Assembly (NCBI GenBank): GCA_900473745.1
Contig: UCMW01000015.1
Span: 114,464 to 178,463, forward strand
Direction: 5' to 3'
Length of the DNA: 64,000 nt
From: Hyphomicrobiales bacterium
GTDB taxonomy: Bacteria > Pseudomonadota > Alphaproteobacteria > Rhizobiales > Rhizobiaceae
Shown here: one piece after another, positions 20,020 through 30,439 of the stretch
Layout: the number at the start of each line of letters is the position of its first letter
Numbering within the stretch: the stretch's first letter is position 1
Translations under genes and position numbers: made by a program
The notes under the pieces: generated by a model
Seen by the model: the letters and a program-made list of their open reading frames with translations, nothing else
Told to the model about the DNA's origin: nothing
The model's database searches: none

Positions 20020-21435
20020 ATGAACGAGCGCGTTCAACCACCGGAGCTGCCGGCCTCGCGGACGGCGCAGGTCATGGCCGACATTCGCGGCCGCATCGGC
20101 GCGGGCCAGCTCGTGCCCAACGACCGACTACCATCGATCCGGCGCCTCGCCGTCGAGCTTTCGGTGTCACCCTCCACCGTCGTGGAGGCCTATGACCGGC
20201 TCTCCGCCGAAGGGCTGATCCGCGCCCGCCCAGGCTCCGGCTTCTTCGTCACGGAAGCCGGACGCACGCCTGCGCCACTTGTCCGGCTTGAGCCGCCCCG
20301 CGCGATGGAGGTCGACCCCTTCTGGGTGGCGCGCCAGGCGCTCGACGCCGATCCCGGCACATCGAAACCCGGCTGCGGCTGGCTGCCACCGGACTGGATG
20401 CCGACCGCACTCCTGCATGCCGGCATGCGAAATGTGCTGCGCCAGGCGACCAGCCTCACGACCGACTACGGTCCCTCGCGCGGCAGTGCGGCGCTTAGGC
20501 GTTTCGTCGAGACGCGGCTGCGTCAGCAGTCGATTACGCTTTCCGAAGATCAGGTGCTGCTTGCCGGTTCTGCCACCCAGGCGCTCGATCTCGTCTGCCG
20601 GCTGCTCTTGCGCCCCGGCGACCGCGTCATCGTCGATGATCCCTGCTACTTCAATTTCCAGACGCTGCTGCGCGCCCATCAGGCAGTCGCGATTCCCGTG
20701 CCCTACACGGAAAACGGCCCTGACATCGCTGCCTTCGAGGCCGCCGTCACGCGCGAGGCGCCGCGGCTTTATCTCACCAATTCCGGCCTGCACAATCCAA
20801 CCGGCGCGACGCTCTCGCCGCAGATCGCCTTCCAGCTGCTCGGCATTATCGCCCGTTCGGACATGCTGGTCGTCGAGGACGACATCTTCGCGGACTTCGA
20901 GCCGGAGCCGGCGATCACGCTTGCCACTCTCGACGGGCTTTCCCGGGTTATCCGCATCGGCAGCTTCTCCAAGACCATCTCGGCCTCGCTGCGCACAGGC
21001 TTCATCGCCACCGATCCCGAACGCATCCGGCTCTTGACCGACCTGCAGGTTGCGATCCAGTTCGGCGGCCCGAGCCAGGTGGCGACCGAGGCGATCCACG
21101 GCGTGCTCTCAAGCGGCGGATATCGCAAACACCTTGAGCAATTGCACCGGCGTCTGGACACGGAACGGCGCGCGACAGCAACCCGGCTCGGGGAGCTCGG
21201 CATCCACCCCGTGCTCATGCCCCGTGGTGGTCCCTATCTCTGGTGCCGTATGCCCGATGGCGTCAGCTCGACTGCCCTTGCCCAGGCCGCCCTGCCCCAG
21301 GGCGTGGTGCTGGCGCCCGGCAATGTCTTCAGCCCCTCGCTCTCGGCCGACGGCTTCATGCGCTTCAACGTGGCGCATATGGGGGACGCCCGGCCGTTCC
21401 GGGTGTTGGAGCGGGCGCTCAAGGCGATGGGATAA
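20020..21435 (+). CDS. MocR-type regulator (GntR HTH fused to a class I aminotransferase-like domain)
   Basis: About 471 residues. An N-terminal GntR winged helix (with RLPSIRRLAVELSVSPSTVVEAYDRL and GSGFFV) is joined to a fold-type I PLP-binding domain. SFSKTISASLRTGF carries the PLP Lys, and NSGLHNPTG and VVEDDIFADF are also present. Such proteins are usually regulators that sense PLP or an amine. The start is uncertain: ATG 20002 is possible, while ATG 20020 has AAAGG at good spacing. It diverges from an EamA exporter. Confidence 0.9.
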   Translation: MNERVQPPELPASRTAQVMADIRGRIGAGQLVPNDRLPSIRRLAVELSVSPSTVVEAYDRLSAEGLIRARPGSGFFVTEAGRTPAPLVRLEPPRAMEVDPFWVARQALDADPGTSKPGCGWLPPDWMPTALLHAGMRNVLRQATSLTTDYGPSRGSAALRRFVETRLRQQSITLSEDQVLLAGSATQALDLVCRLLLRPGDRVIVDDPCYFNFQTLLRAHQAVAIPVPYTENGPDIAAFEAAVTREAPRLYLTNSGLHNPTGATLSPQIAFQLLGIIARSDMLVVEDDIFADFEPEPAITLATLDGLSRVIRIGSFSKTISASLRTGFIATDPERIRLLTDLQVAIQFGGPSQVATEAIHGVLSSGGYRKHLEQLHRRLDTERRATATRLGELGIHPVLMPRGGPYLWCRMPDGVSSTALAQAALPQGVVLAPGNVFSPSLSADGFMRFNVAHMGDARPFRVLERALKAMG

Positions 21436-22299
21436 TCAGCCGCTGACCGCGCGGCGATAGGCTGATGGCGTTGTGCCGGTCACCGCCTTGAACATGCGCG
21501 TCAGATGGCTCTGGCTGCTGAAACCGCAGGCTGAGGCGATCTGGGCAATCGGCTCGCTGCCTTTGAGCATGCGCCGGGCGCGGTCGATGCGACGGTTGAG
21601 GATGAAGTCATGCGGAGAGACACCGCAGCTTGCGCGAAACATCCGCTGCAGATGGAATTCGCTGAGATCCGCCAGCTTCGCCAGATCCTTCAGCGAGATC
21701 GTCTGATCGAGGCTCGCCTCGATATGCTCGACGAGGCGTCGCCGCAGGATGGGCGCCAGACCGCCGCGCAGCATGGGGCGCCGCTCGCCGCCATAACGCG
21801 GGTCGGCAAAGAGCTGCCCGACGGCCGTGACGATCGCCTGTTCGGCAAGCAGCCGGTTGCCGCTCTGGGTGGCAGTGGCCAGATGCACCAGCGCCTCCGC
21901 CAAACGCGGCGCCTCGTCAAAGGTCGCTTCCGGCAGAAGCATCAGTCGGGCGTCGCGATCAAAGGTTTCGGAGAAAAGGCGGCGCAACTCGCCATCAGCG
22001 ACGTAGAGATGCACGAATTCGAAGTTGTCGGTGATCTCCCATTCAGAAGACGCCCCCTGCGGCATGATGCAGAGCGCGCCCGGCCAGCCGGCGATGCTGC
22101 CGGCATCGATCCTTCGCGTGCCGTCGCCGCCGCGCAGGTAGCAGCTGAAGGTATGCCCGTCGGTCCGCTCATAGCGCATGCGGTCATGGCTGTTGCGCCA
22201 GATGGCGCTCGCCCTACCCTCCCCGAGGTCGAGCGTTTCCCCACGCTCGGCACGGGACGAAGCGGACAGGGAGCCGAAGACGGTGGCGGTGTGCAGCAT
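21436..22299 (-). CDS. AraC-family transcriptional regulator
   Basis: 287 residues with a cupin-like N-terminal sensor part and a C-terminal double helix-turn-helix: ISLKDLAKLADLSEFHLQRMFRA and PIAQIASACGFSSQSHLTRMFK. AAGGA eight bases before the ATG at 22299 sets the start. It is divergent from another EamA exporter, the likely target. Its stop lies directly against the stop of the convergent MocR gene. Confidence 0.9.
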   Translation of the reverse strand: MLHTATVFGSLSASSRAERGETLDLGEGRASAIWRNSHDRMRYERTDGHTFSCYLRGGDGTRRIDAGSIAGWPGALCIMPQGASSEWEITDNFEFVHLYVADGELRRLFSETFDRDARLMLLPEATFDEAPRLAEALVHLATATQSGNRLLAEQAIVTAVGQLFADPRYGGERRPMLRGGLAPILRRRLVEHIEASLDQTISLKDLAKLADLSEFHLQRMFRASCGVSPHDFILNRRIDRARRMLKGSEPIAQIASACGFSSQSHLTRMFKAVTGTTPSAYRRAVSG

Positions 22300-22459
22300 G
22301 AATGGTCCTTGAAAGATCGTCTGCATTCTAGCGCGCTTGATGCGCCGCGCCATCACCAATCGAATAGGCGTAGCCGCCTTAGCGCAGTTCACCGCAAGAT
22401 CATGCAAGAACGGAGGGCGCCAGCGGCGTTACCTGCCTCCCGAAAGCGAGGCGCAATCC

Positions 22460-23374
22460 ATGACCAATCTTCTTCTCTTCTCGTCGACCGTGCTGATCTG
22501 GGGCACGACCTGGATCGCGATCGCGCTGCAGATCGGGCCGGTGCCGGTGCTGGTCTCGGTCTTCTACCGCTTCGCGCTTGCCGCCCTCGTCCTCGTCGGC
22601 GTGCTGGCCCTCACAGGTCGCCTGAAAGTGCCGACGCTCAAGCAGCAGCCCTTCATCCTCGTTCAGGCGCTGTCGCTCTTCTGCTGCAACTTCCTGTGCT
22701 TCTATCACGCGGCAAGTTATGTGCCCTCGGGCCTGATCTCCGTCGTCTTCTCGCTTGCCACGGTCTACAACGCCGTCAACGCCCGCATTTTCTTCGGCGA
22801 TCAGATCAAGCCGCGCACCCTGGTCGCAGCAGCCCTTGGGGCCACCGGGCTTGCGCTGCTCTTCGGGCCCGAGATCTTCATCGCCGTCAATCCGGACAGC
22901 TGGAAGGGCATCGGGCTTTCGGCGCTCGGCACGCTGTTCTTTTCCTTCGGCAACATGGCGTCCCGCCGCAACAGCGCTGAAGGCATTGCGCCCGTGACCG
23001 CCAATGCCTGGGGCATGAGCTATGGCTCGATCGCCCTTCTCGCCCTGATCGGCATCACCGGCACGCCCATCGTGCTGCCGCCGAACCAGACCTATCTCGC
23101 CGCCCTCGTCTATCTCTCCGTCATCGGCTCCGTCGTCGGCTTCACCACGTATCTGATGCTGGTCTCGCGCATCGGCTCGCAGAAGGCCGCCTATGCCACG
23201 GTGCTCTTTCCCGTCGTCGCCCTGACGCTCTCGAGCCTTTACGAGGACTATCACTTCACCCCGCTCGCGATGGTGGGTCTGGCGCTGACGCTCGCCGGCA
23301 ATGTCGTCATGTTTGCCCGGCTGCCGCGCCGACAGCCCGTAACCGCGGTCGAGCAGGCGGATCTCAAGGCCTGA
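22460..23374 (+). CDS. EamA/DMT-family transporter
   Basis: 304 residues, ten hydrophobic helices, beginning MTNLLLFSSTVLIWGTTWIA, a hallmark of the family. It is the third EamA exporter in 15 kb and, like the other two, faces a regulator (AraC type). An upstream in-frame extension lacks membrane character and was rejected. The substrate is unknown. Confidence 0.88.
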   Translation: MTNLLLFSSTVLIWGTTWIAIALQIGPVPVLVSVFYRFALAALVLVGVLALTGRLKVPTLKQQPFILVQALSLFCCNFLCFYHAASYVPSGLISVVFSLATVYNAVNARIFFGDQIKPRTLVAAALGATGLALLFGPEIFIAVNPDSWKGIGLSALGTLFFSFGNMASRRNSAEGIAPVTANAWGMSYGSIALLALIGITGTPIVLPPNQTYLAALVYLSVIGSVVGFTTYLMLVSRIGSQKAAYATVLFPVVALTLSSLYEDYHFTPLAMVGLALTLAGNVVMFARLPRRQPVTAVEQADLKA

Positions 23375-23397
23375 TCGCATTCCGGCACCTGCGACGG

Positions 23398-24537
23398 ATG
23401 GCACGGACGATTTCCCGCGTCAGCGACGACATTCTGCGCTATGAGAAGCGTCATCGTCTGATCCCAACGCTCGAAAGTGTCCATGGTCCAACGTCTCGCC
23501 CCGGCGGTCCGCCCTTGACCGGCCTCCTCGATACCGCCGTCCTCGCGCGGCTCGGCTTCGGCGCCTTCTTTACCGAGCAGGTGACAGCTGATGAGGCCGA
23601 TCTCCTGGTGCGCCGCCTCTCCTCGGTGCATCGCGACCGCCTGGAGGCGATCGACAGCACCGGGCCGGTGGAGATCGAACTTCCACCCAACAGCAACACG
23701 GCCGATTTTGCCGTGGGTGACTGGGTTCTTGCCGCCCCCTATACGGGCCTCCTCGTGCGCCGCCTGGATCGCCAGACCGTCCTGCAGCGGCGGACCGAAG
23801 GCGCCTTCGGCCAGCAGCTCGCCGCTGCGAATGTCGACACGCTCTTTATCGTCACGTCCTGCAATGCCGATTTCAACGCCGCCCGGCTGGAACGCTATCT
23901 GGTCATGGCCAACGAGGCGGGCACGCGGCCTGTCATCGTGCTCACCAAGGCCGATACGGTCGACAATGCCTCCGTCTACGCGGACGAGGCCCAAGGTCTG
24001 CAGCGCGATCTTCCCGTCGTCATCGTCAACGCCCGCTCGCCTGAAGCCATCGACCCCTTGATGCCCTGGTGCGGTCCGGGCCAGACTGTCGCGCTGGTCG
24101 GATCGTCCGGCGTTGGCAAGTCGACGCTGGTGAATACGCTTGCCGGCCACGGCGCGGAGACGGCGCAGAAGACAGGGGCGATCCGCGAGCACGATGCCAA
24201 GGGGCGGCACACGACGACGGCCCGTTCGCTGCATGCGATCGCCAGCGGCGGCTGGGTGATCGATACGCCCGGCATCCGCACGCTCTATGTGAGCGACATC
24301 ACCGACGGCATCGATACGCTGTTTGCCGAAATCACCGAGCTTGTGCCGCATTGCAAGTTCCGTGATTGCAGCCATTCGCACGAGAAGGGTTGCGCCGTGC
24401 AAGCGGCGATCAAGGACGGCACGCTCGAGCCTGCCCGCCTCGATCGTTGGCGGCAGCTACAGGCGGAAAACCGCGACCGCACGCCGGTCTATTCCGGGCC
24501 GAAGGGCAACAAGACGCTGCGCAAGAAGAAGTATTGA
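23398..24537 (+). CDS. rsgA: Ribosome small-subunit-dependent GTPase A
   Basis: Assembly GTPase for the 30S subunit. In order: an OB-fold (about residues 90-150), a circularly permuted GTPase with TKAD (G4, about 183), P-loop GSSGVGKS (235-242) and DTPG (G3, 289-292), then a Zn knuckle with Cys319, Cys324, His326 and Cys332. The 379-residue length is slightly long; the first 40 residues are poorly conserved in character, and a TTG at 23515 could be the true start. A small terminator hairpin follows. Confidence 0.93.
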   Translation: MARTISRVSDDILRYEKRHRLIPTLESVHGPTSRPGGPPLTGLLDTAVLARLGFGAFFTEQVTADEADLLVRRLSSVHRDRLEAIDSTGPVEIELPPNSNTADFAVGDWVLAAPYTGLLVRRLDRQTVLQRRTEGAFGQQLAAANVDTLFIVTSCNADFNAARLERYLVMANEAGTRPVIVLTKADTVDNASVYADEAQGLQRDLPVVIVNARSPEAIDPLMPWCGPGQTVALVGSSGVGKSTLVNTLAGHGAETAQKTGAIREHDAKGRHTTTARSLHAIASGGWVIDTPGIRTLYVSDITDGIDTLFAEITELVPHCKFRDCSHSHEKGCAVQAAIKDGTLEPARLDRWRQLQAENRDRTPVYSGPKGNKTLRKKKY

Positions 24538-24599
24538 GCTTTCGGTCTCTTATCCCTACATAAGGGATATCAGCGACGCCCTTCGCATGCGTCGCATCC

Positions 24600-24623
24600 G
24601 CTCGCCGTGTGCGAGCTTTTTTT
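24600..24623 (+). terminator. Probable terminator after rsgA
   Basis: GCTCGC/GCGAGC stem of 6 bp with a CGTGT loop, followed by seven T (24617-24623). Confidence 0.6.
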
Positions 24624-24689
24624 CCCGTAACCCCGCGACATTCCAGGCTCCGGCATCCTGCCGGGGCGCTTTCCGAATTGGAGACCAGC

Positions 24690-24845
24690 ATGGCAGACGA
24701 TAAAAACGCCGCAGTGAAGGGCTATGAGCCCATTCCCTTTGCCAAGAAGCATCGCATCTCGGTGGAAGACGCCAAGGCGATCCTTGCCAAGCACGGCGAC
24801 GACCGCAAGTCGGCCGACAAGGAAGGCCGGCGCGTCAGCCTCTGA
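24690..24845 (+). CDS. Small conserved-looking protein (51 aa)
   Basis: 51 residues, MADDKNAAVKGYEPIPFAKK to a basic C-terminus, with one predicted helix around ISVEDAKAILAKHGDD. Charged and without Cys or a signal peptide. It loosely resembles DUF3606-type small proteins, but this is not firm. It is flanked by a terminator on each side, so it is probably its own transcription unit. Confidence 0.6.
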   Translation: MADDKNAAVKGYEPIPFAKKHRISVEDAKAILAKHGDDRKSADKEGRRVSL

Positions 24846-24900
24846 GGCATGATGACGAAGCCCGACCTTCCTGACGGTTCATGACCATTAGGTTCAAAAC

Positions 24901-24939
24901 AAAAAGCCCTTTCCCCGACATGCAGGGAAAGGGCTTTTT
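24901..24939. terminator. Bidirectional terminator (15-bp perfect stem)
   Basis: AAAAAGCCCTTTCCC (24901-24915) pairs perfectly with 24925-24939 around a 9-base loop, with T-runs on both strands. It ends pheT on the minus strand and the 51-residue gene on the plus strand. Confidence 0.9.
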
Positions 24940-24984
24940 CTTTGTTTCATCGCAAGCGGACCAAGCCCGCCCGCCATCACAAGA

Positions 24985-27408
24985 TCATGCGCGCAGGGTT
25001 CCGCCCGTGGACTTTTCGACATTACCAACGATCTTCTTCGTCAGCGCATCGAAATCCTCGTCGGTCAGCGTCTTGTCGGTCGGCTGGATCAGAACCTCGA
25101 TCGCCACCGACTTCTTGCCCTCGCCGACGGACGCGCCTTCGAAGATATCGAAGACATTGACGCCCGAGATCAGCTTGCGGTCGGCGCTAGTCGCCGCCTT
25201 GATGATCGCACCCGCCTCGACTGCCTTTTCGACGACGAAGGCGAAGTCGCGCTTCACCATCTGGAAGGCCGAAAGCTCGAGCGCCGGCTTGGTGCGGGTC
25301 GCCTTCTTCTTCGGCTCTGGCAGAGCGTCGACATAGATCTCGAAGCCGCACAGCGTGCCGGAAACGTCGAGCGCCTCCAGCGTCTTCGGATGGAATTCAC
25401 CGAAGGTGCCGAGGATGACCTTGGGGCCGGCCTTGATCGTGCCGGAACGGCCGGGGTGGTACCATTCGGGGCCACCCTGCTCGATCTGGACATTGCTCAT
25501 CGGAATGCCGCAGGCTTCGAGCACGGCGAGTGCATCAGCCTTGGCGTCGAACACGTCGACCGGCTTGCCGCCACCCTTGGCTGCGTTCGACCACATGCGG
25601 CCAGCACCGGCAATCGAAGCCGTGCCACGGCGCACGCCACCAGCCACACGGCGCTGACCTTCCGGCGTATCGGCTTCATAGGTGCCGGACACTTCGAATA
25701 TCGCCACATCGCCAAAGCCTCGGTCGGCATTGCGCTGGGCAGCCGTCAGCAGGCCAGGCAGCAGCGAGGGGCGCATGTCGGACATGTCGGCCGCGATCGG
25801 GTTGACGAGCTTCAGCTTCTCGCTACCACCGCCGAAAAGCTTGGCATGTTCGGCCGAGATGAAGGACCAGGTGACAGCTTCCAGCATGCCGCGCGAGGCG
25901 AGCGCACGGCGGGCCGAACGCGTGCGGATCTGCAGCGTGGTCAGGATCTTGCCGTTGACCGAACCGGTCGGCGGCAGCGGCTCCGGCTTGATGTTGTCGA
26001 CGCCGTGCATGCGCATGACTTCTTCGACGAGATCCGCCTTGCCGTCGACATCCGGGCGCCAGGAGGGTACGGAGACCTTGGCGGCCTTGTCGTCACCCGA
26101 GAGGATCTCGAAGCCGAGGGCCGTCAGGATCTGGCGCGCCTCGTCGTTGGAGACGGTGAGGCCGGTCAGGCGCTTGACTTCCGCATAGGGGAAGTCGACG
26201 ACTTTCTTCTCGTGGCCCTTGTAGCCCTCAACCTTCTTTTCGGCCGCGACACCGCCGCACATTTCGAGCACCAGCTCAGTGGTGCGCTCCAGACCCGGCA
26301 CCATATATTCCGGATCGACGCCGCGCTCGAAGCGGTAGCGTGCGTCCGTAATGATGCCATGGGCGCGGCCGGTCTTGGCGATGTTGATCGCATCCCAGAG
26401 GGCGGATTCGATCAGGACGTTGACGGTGTTTTCGTCGCAGCCCGAATGCTCGCCGCCCATGATGCCGCCGATGGACTCCGGACCGTTGTCGTCAGCGATG
26501 ACGACGTTGTTCGGGTTCAGCTTGTAGGTGCGGGTATCGAGCGCGAGGATCTCCTCGCCGTCCTTGGCCCGGCGCACGACCAGCGCTCCCTTGACCTTGT
26601 CGGCGTCGAAGACATGCATCGGGCGCCCCTGGTCGAAGGTCATGTAGTTGGTGACGTCAACCAGCGCCGAGATCGGCCGCAGGCCGATCGACAGCAGGCG
26701 CTGCTGCATCCATTTCGGGCTCGGGCCGTTCTTCACGCCGCGCACGAGGCGATAGGCGAAGCCCGGGCAAAGATGGTCTTCAAGCTCAAGCTTGACCTGA
26801 TGCGGCGTTTCACCCTCGACCTTGAAGGCGGGCGCCTTCGGGGCCTTGAGCGTGCCGAGACCGGACGCGGCCAGATCACGGGCGATGCCGAAGACCGAGG
26901 TGCAGTCCGGGCGGTTCGGCGTCAGGTTGATCTCGATGACCGGATCGTCAAGGCCGGCGTAAGAGGCGAAGGAGGTGCCAACCGGCGCATCCTCGGGCAG
27001 GTCGATGATGCCGTTGTGGTCGTCGGAAATTTTGAGCTCCTTTTCGGAGCACATCATGCCATGGCTCTCGACGCCACGGATCTTGCCGACGGAGAGTGTC
27101 ACATCGATGCCCGGCACATAGGTGCCCGGCCGCGCGAGAGCGCCGATCATGCCGGCGCGGGCATTCGGCGCGCCGCAGACGATCTGCACCGGCTTGCCGT
27201 CGCCGGCATCGACCGAGAGCACCTTCAGACGATCGGCTTCCGGATGCTTTTCTGCCGTCAGGATCTTGGCAATGACGAAGGGCTTGTAGGCCGCCTTGTC
27301 ATCGACATCCTCGACCTCAAGCCCGATCGCGGTCAGCCGCTCGCAGATTTCCTCGAGCGAGGCCTCGGTTTCCAGGTGATCCTTCAGCCAGGAGAGTGTG
27401 AATTTCAT
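24985..27408 (-). CDS. pheT: Phenylalanine--tRNA ligase beta subunit
   Basis: 807-residue beta subunit of the alpha2-beta2 enzyme that charges tRNA(Phe). It has the N-terminal tRNA-binding EMAP-like domain (about 40-150), the B3/B4 editing domain, B5, the pseudo-catalytic core and a C-terminal ferredoxin-like anticodon-binding domain (FDFAFV-type segment near 720). It is separated from pheS by about 1 kb that holds three small genes, although the two subunits must be made together. A strong terminator follows. Confidence 0.97.
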   Translation of the reverse strand: MKFTLSWLKDHLETEASLEEICERLTAIGLEVEDVDDKAAYKPFVIAKILTAEKHPEADRLKVLSVDAGDGKPVQIVCGAPNARAGMIGALARPGTYVPGIDVTLSVGKIRGVESHGMMCSEKELKISDDHNGIIDLPEDAPVGTSFASYAGLDDPVIEINLTPNRPDCTSVFGIARDLAASGLGTLKAPKAPAFKVEGETPHQVKLELEDHLCPGFAYRLVRGVKNGPSPKWMQQRLLSIGLRPISALVDVTNYMTFDQGRPMHVFDADKVKGALVVRRAKDGEEILALDTRTYKLNPNNVVIADDNGPESIGGIMGGEHSGCDENTVNVLIESALWDAINIAKTGRAHGIITDARYRFERGVDPEYMVPGLERTTELVLEMCGGVAAEKKVEGYKGHEKKVVDFPYAEVKRLTGLTVSNDEARQILTALGFEILSGDDKAAKVSVPSWRPDVDGKADLVEEVMRMHGVDNIKPEPLPPTGSVNGKILTTLQIRTRSARRALASRGMLEAVTWSFISAEHAKLFGGGSEKLKLVNPIAADMSDMRPSLLPGLLTAAQRNADRGFGDVAIFEVSGTYEADTPEGQRRVAGGVRRGTASIAGAGRMWSNAAKGGGKPVDVFDAKADALAVLEACGIPMSNVQIEQGGPEWYHPGRSGTIKAGPKVILGTFGEFHPKTLEALDVSGTLCGFEIYVDALPEPKKKATRTKPALELSAFQMVKRDFAFVVEKAVEAGAIIKAATSADRKLISGVNVFDIFEGASVGEGKKSVAIEVLIQPTDKTLTDEDFDALTKKIVGNVEKSTGGTLRA

Positions 27409-27490
27409 TGAACTTTCTCGTCTTCCTCAGCGCGCGTCTCGCGCAAATTCAGTATTCCGTCGCGGTCTTGTCGATAGGTCGGCGCGTTAA

Positions 27491-27766
27491 TCAGGCCGCC
27501 TGTTCGGGCACCTTGGCCCCTGGCGCCTTTACTCCAAGAAACATGCTCTTCACCGAAATCCCCTCATCGACCTTCGTCCACCAGATGCCTTCGTACATCA
27601 GCTCAATCTCGTTCATACCCTGATCATCGAGGCCAGACAGAAACGGATACCACCAGAGCGGCGCGGAGATCGTCCGACCATCGGCGAGGGTCACATGCAC
27701 CTCGTCATTCGTGCACCATGCCTTCACCGGGCGCATTTCCTCGGTCTCAAATTCCAAAGAAGTCAT
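27491..27766 (-). CDS. DUF2442 domain protein
   Basis: 91 residues with the DUF2442 core: VHVTLADGRTISAPLWWYPFL, then IWWTKVDEGISVKSMFLG. DUF2442 proteins are small all-beta proteins often paired with DUF4160 proteins and suspected to act as toxin-antitoxin-like partners; the biochemistry is not known. It overlaps the DUF4160 gene by 20 bases and lies just before pheT. Confidence 0.85.
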   Translation of the reverse strand: MTSLEFETEEMRPVKAWCTNDEVHVTLADGRTISAPLWWYPFLSGLDDQGMNEIELMYEGIWWTKVDEGISVKSMFLGVKAPGAKVPEQAA

Positions 27767-27983
27767 TCCAGGCCTCGATCCATTCGCTTCGATGTTCGGC
27801 GATCACAGTCAAGATTCGCTCGATCTCCCGCTCATTGTATCCGACATTCCGCGCCACTGCCAAATTCGCCAGCCAGACCTTGAGCGACCTTCCATCCTTG
27901 ACCACGTGCACATGCGCGGGTTCGCCTCGATCGAGAGCGTAGAACCTGAACTTGTATCCATGCCAGACAAGGAGCGTTGGCAT
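27747..27983 (-). CDS. DUF4160 domain protein
   Basis: 78 residues with the family pattern of a PTLLVWHGYKFRFYALDRGE strand pair, the AHVHVVKDGRSLKVWL core and a C-terminal helix IAEHRSEWIEAWNDFF. DUF4160 is typically encoded next to DUF2442, as here on both sides. It is a suspected toxin-antitoxin-like partner, not proven. Part of the insertion between pheS and pheT. Confidence 0.87.
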   Translation of the reverse strand: MPTLLVWHGYKFRFYALDRGEPAHVHVVKDGRSLKVWLANLAVARNVGYNEREIERILTVIAEHRSEWIEAWNDFFGI

Positions 27984-28066
27984 CAGCTTTTACTACCTCT
28001 CGATCAGACTGGCACCATTCCAGATTCGGTCCAATTCCACGTAGGTTCAGACTTAAGCTTCGGCGC

Positions 28067-28378
28067 TCATTGTCTCGTTCCCATCTGCGTCTTGCCCGAA
28101 GCGTCCAGCGGTCGCGCGCCTGACGCCTGCCTTCCGAGGAGCATGCTGACCACCGTCACATCGAGATCGATGTCGGGCCAGTGAATGCTCGACGGCATGA
28201 ATTCCACGTTGTTCCGCTCCACCGGCATCGCCTCCTGCAGGGGCGGGTACCACCAGACCGGAACGCTGACGATCCGACCGTCCGTCAGTTCCACATGCAG
28301 CAGGTCGTCATCGCAAAGCAGATCGACCGGCCGCATGTTGTCGAGATGTTCAATCACGTCACATTTGCCTTCATTCAC
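28067..28378 (-). CDS. Second DUF2442 domain protein
   Basis: About 103 residues with LLHVELTDGRIVSVPVWWYP and IHWPDIDLDVTVVSMLLG, clearly paralogous to the DUF2442 protein at 27491 (same WWYP and SMxLG signatures). No ATG fits the 5' end: GTG at 28378 or GTG at 28357 (with AAGG upstream) are the candidates. It lies 75 bases after pheS. Confidence 0.8.
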   Translation of the reverse strand: MNEGKCDVIEHLDNMRPVDLLCDDDLLHVELTDGRIVSVPVWWYPPLQEAMPVERNNVEFMPSSIHWPDIDLDVTVVSMLLGRQASGARPLDASGKTQMGTRQ

Positions 28379-28452
28379 TCGGAGAAGCGGGTTTCATGCG
28401 CCCCTCCGTCTGGCCGCCCCTCATTCATCGGGGCAGCCACGCATTGTGCCAA

Positions 28453-29538
28453 TCAGCTGCTCAGACCGCCGAACAGCGTCGGCACATCCAGCGGGCGGAA
28501 GCCGTAATGACTCATCCAGCGGACATCGGCGTTGAAGAAGTCGCGCAGGTCCGGCATGCCGTATTTCAGCATGGCGATGCGGTCGAGGCCCATGCCCCAG
28601 GCAAAGCCCTGATACTCGTCCGGATCGAGACCGCCAGCGCGCAGCACGTTCGGGTGAACCATCCCGCAGCCGAGGATTTCCATCCAGTCCTTGCCCTCGC
28701 CGAACTTGACGATCGGGCCCGAGGAACGGTCGCACTGGATGTCGACCTCGAAGCTCGGCTCCGTAAAGGGGAAGAAGGACGGGCGGAAGCGCATGGTAAC
28801 GCTGTCGACCTCAAAGAAGGCCTTGCAGAATTCTTCGAGGATCCAGCGCATGTTGGCAACATTCGCCGTCTTGTCGATGACGAGGCCTTCGACCTGGTGG
28901 AACATCGGCGAATGGGTCGCGTCCGAGTCCTGGCGATAGGTCTTGCCCGGAATGACGATCCGGATCGGCGGCTTCTGGGCTTCCATGGTGCGCACCTGCA
29001 CCGGCGAGGTGTGCGTGCGCAGCACCTTGCGCTCACCATTCTCGTCCGGTGAGAGGAAGAAGGTGTCGTGCATCTCGCGGGCCGGGTGGCCCTCCGGGAA
29101 ATTCAGAGCCGTGAAGTTATAATAATCGGTCTCGATATCGGGACCTTCGGCGATCGAGAAACCCATGTCGGCGAAGATCGCGGTGATCTCGTCAACAATC
29201 TGGCTGATCGGATGGATGCGGCCGCGCTCGGCCGGCGATGAGCGCACGGGCAGCGAGACATCGAGCGTCTCGGCCTTCAGGCGGGCATTGATCGCCGCAT
29301 CCTTGAGCGCTGCCTTGCGGGTGGTGATCTCGTCCGTCACCTCGTTCTTGAGAGCGTTGATCGCCGCACCACGCGTCTGGCGCTCCTCCGGCGACATCGC
29401 GCCCAGCGTCTTCAGCAATTCCGAGACGGAGCCCTTCTTGCCGAGCGCCGCCACGCGCACCGCCTCGATCGCGGCCTCGTCGCCGGCTGCGGCGATTTCC
29501 GCCAGAAGCTGTGCCTTCAAAACATCTAGTTCAACCAT
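28453..29538 (-). CDS. pheS: Phenylalanine--tRNA ligase alpha subunit
   Basis: 361-residue catalytic subunit. An N-terminal coiled coil (about 1-90) is followed by the class II core: motif 1 around [10 protein letters not shown], motif 2 in [16 protein letters not shown] and motif 3 in [17 protein letters not shown]. The kinase-fold gene upstream overlaps it by 8 bases, so the two are co-transcribed. Confidence 0.97.
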   Translation of the reverse strand: MVELDVLKAQLLAEIAAAGDEAAIEAVRVAALGKKGSVSELLKTLGAMSPEERQTRGAAINALKNEVTDEITTRKAALKDAAINARLKAETLDVSLPVRSSPAERGRIHPISQIVDEITAIFADMGFSIAEGPDIETDYYNFTALNFPEGHPAREMHDTFFLSPDENGERKVLRTHTSPVQVRTMEAQKPPIRIVIPGKTYRQDSDATHSPMFHQVEGLVIDKTANVANMRWILEEFCKAFFEVDSVTMRFRPSFFPFTEPSFEVDIQCDRSSGPIVKFGEGKDWMEILGCGMVHPNVLRAGGLDPDEYQGFAWGMGLDRIAMLKYGMPDLRDFFNADVRWMSHYGFRPLDVPTLFGGLSS

Positions 29539-30409
29539 CTTGTCCTGCCTTGGCGGTGTTCAGGCTCTCCGTCCTGTCGAGCGGGGCCTTCATCAGAAAT
29601 TCCGTTGCCATGATAAAGCGTCGCAGATCACTACCCATGTGCACGCGGCCGATCAACCGTATGAGGGGCAAAATTCGGCTGGCGATCGCCGTCAGCGCGC
29701 GCAATTCGTGTTGTGCCGCATCCGTGGCACGATGCGACCAAGCTTCGAGTGAGGCGCGACAGGTTTCGTCCGGTCGGATCGCGCTCGATGCCACAACGAG
29801 GAAATACAGAAAGACGTCGCGCGCCTGGGCCATTTCGAGCGGCATGACCGATGCTGGATCCTCCTCGAAATCCATGAAACCGATACGCCCCTCACGCAGG
29901 AAGAAGTCGCGCGCATGGGGACGCCCATGGCTGAGGCCGGCGGCGTGCACTCGGCCGAGCGCATCGGCAGCCTGCACCAGAAGCGCATCATGGGCGACCG
30001 GGTCCGCCCTGCGCAGGTCCTTGAGGTGTTGGGCCAGGGTCAGCCCCACGTCTTCCATGACCATCGCCGTCTTCGACTGGTAGACGATCGCGGGCACGGA
30101 GAACCCTGCGGCGGCGAAGGCCCGCATCCGGACAATCTCGCGCGCCTGCATCGCGTCAGGCGCGAGCTTTGGCGAAGGCCGGAACTGCGGCACGCGGAAG
30201 AGTCCGGCCGCCAAGCCCTGGAGGGAGACGAATCGCGGCAGCACCTTGACGCCATGACGCTTGATCCAGAGCCGCCGATGCGGCAGGTCGAGACACTGCA
30301 CCCGGCCGTCACTCTCGATCAGGGCTCTCAACACTTCCGCGATTTCATCGTCTGCGAGTTCGATCTCGCCTTTGGGCGTACCGGACCCGTCCCCCAGCAG
30401 ATAGGCCAT
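29531..30409 (-). CDS. Kinase-fold protein (BUD32/RIO/lipopolysaccharide-kinase-like)
   Basis: About 292 residues. A Lys in [14 protein letters not shown] and a catalytic-loop-like [17 protein letters not shown] followed by GFMDFEEDP (a DFG-like metal site) indicate a small protein-kinase-like fold of the type seen in RIO, BUD32 or Kdo/heptose kinases. The ATG at 30409 has AAGGA six bases upstream; the TTG at 30415 is less likely. The substrate is unknown. It sits between rplT and pheS and overlaps pheS by 8 bases. Confidence 0.7.
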   Translation of the reverse strand: MAYLLGDGSGTPKGEIELADDEIAEVLRALIESDGRVQCLDLPHRRLWIKRHGVKVLPRFVSLQGLAAGLFRVPQFRPSPKLAPDAMQAREIVRMRAFAAAGFSVPAIVYQSKTAMVMEDVGLTLAQHLKDLRRADPVAHDALLVQAADALGRVHAAGLSHGRPHARDFFLREGRIGFMDFEEDPASVMPLEMAQARDVFLYFLVVASSAIRPDETCRASLEAWSHRATDAAQHELRALTAIASRILPLIRLIGRVHMGSDLRRFIMATEFLMKAPLDRTESLNTAKAGQDG

Positions 30410-30439
30410 GTCCAATCCTTACCGCCACCGCGGCAAACG

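Noticed and set aside
25390..27411. Long plus-strand open frame opposite pheT
   Set aside because: Antisense shadow caused by high GC at third positions; pheT is unambiguous.
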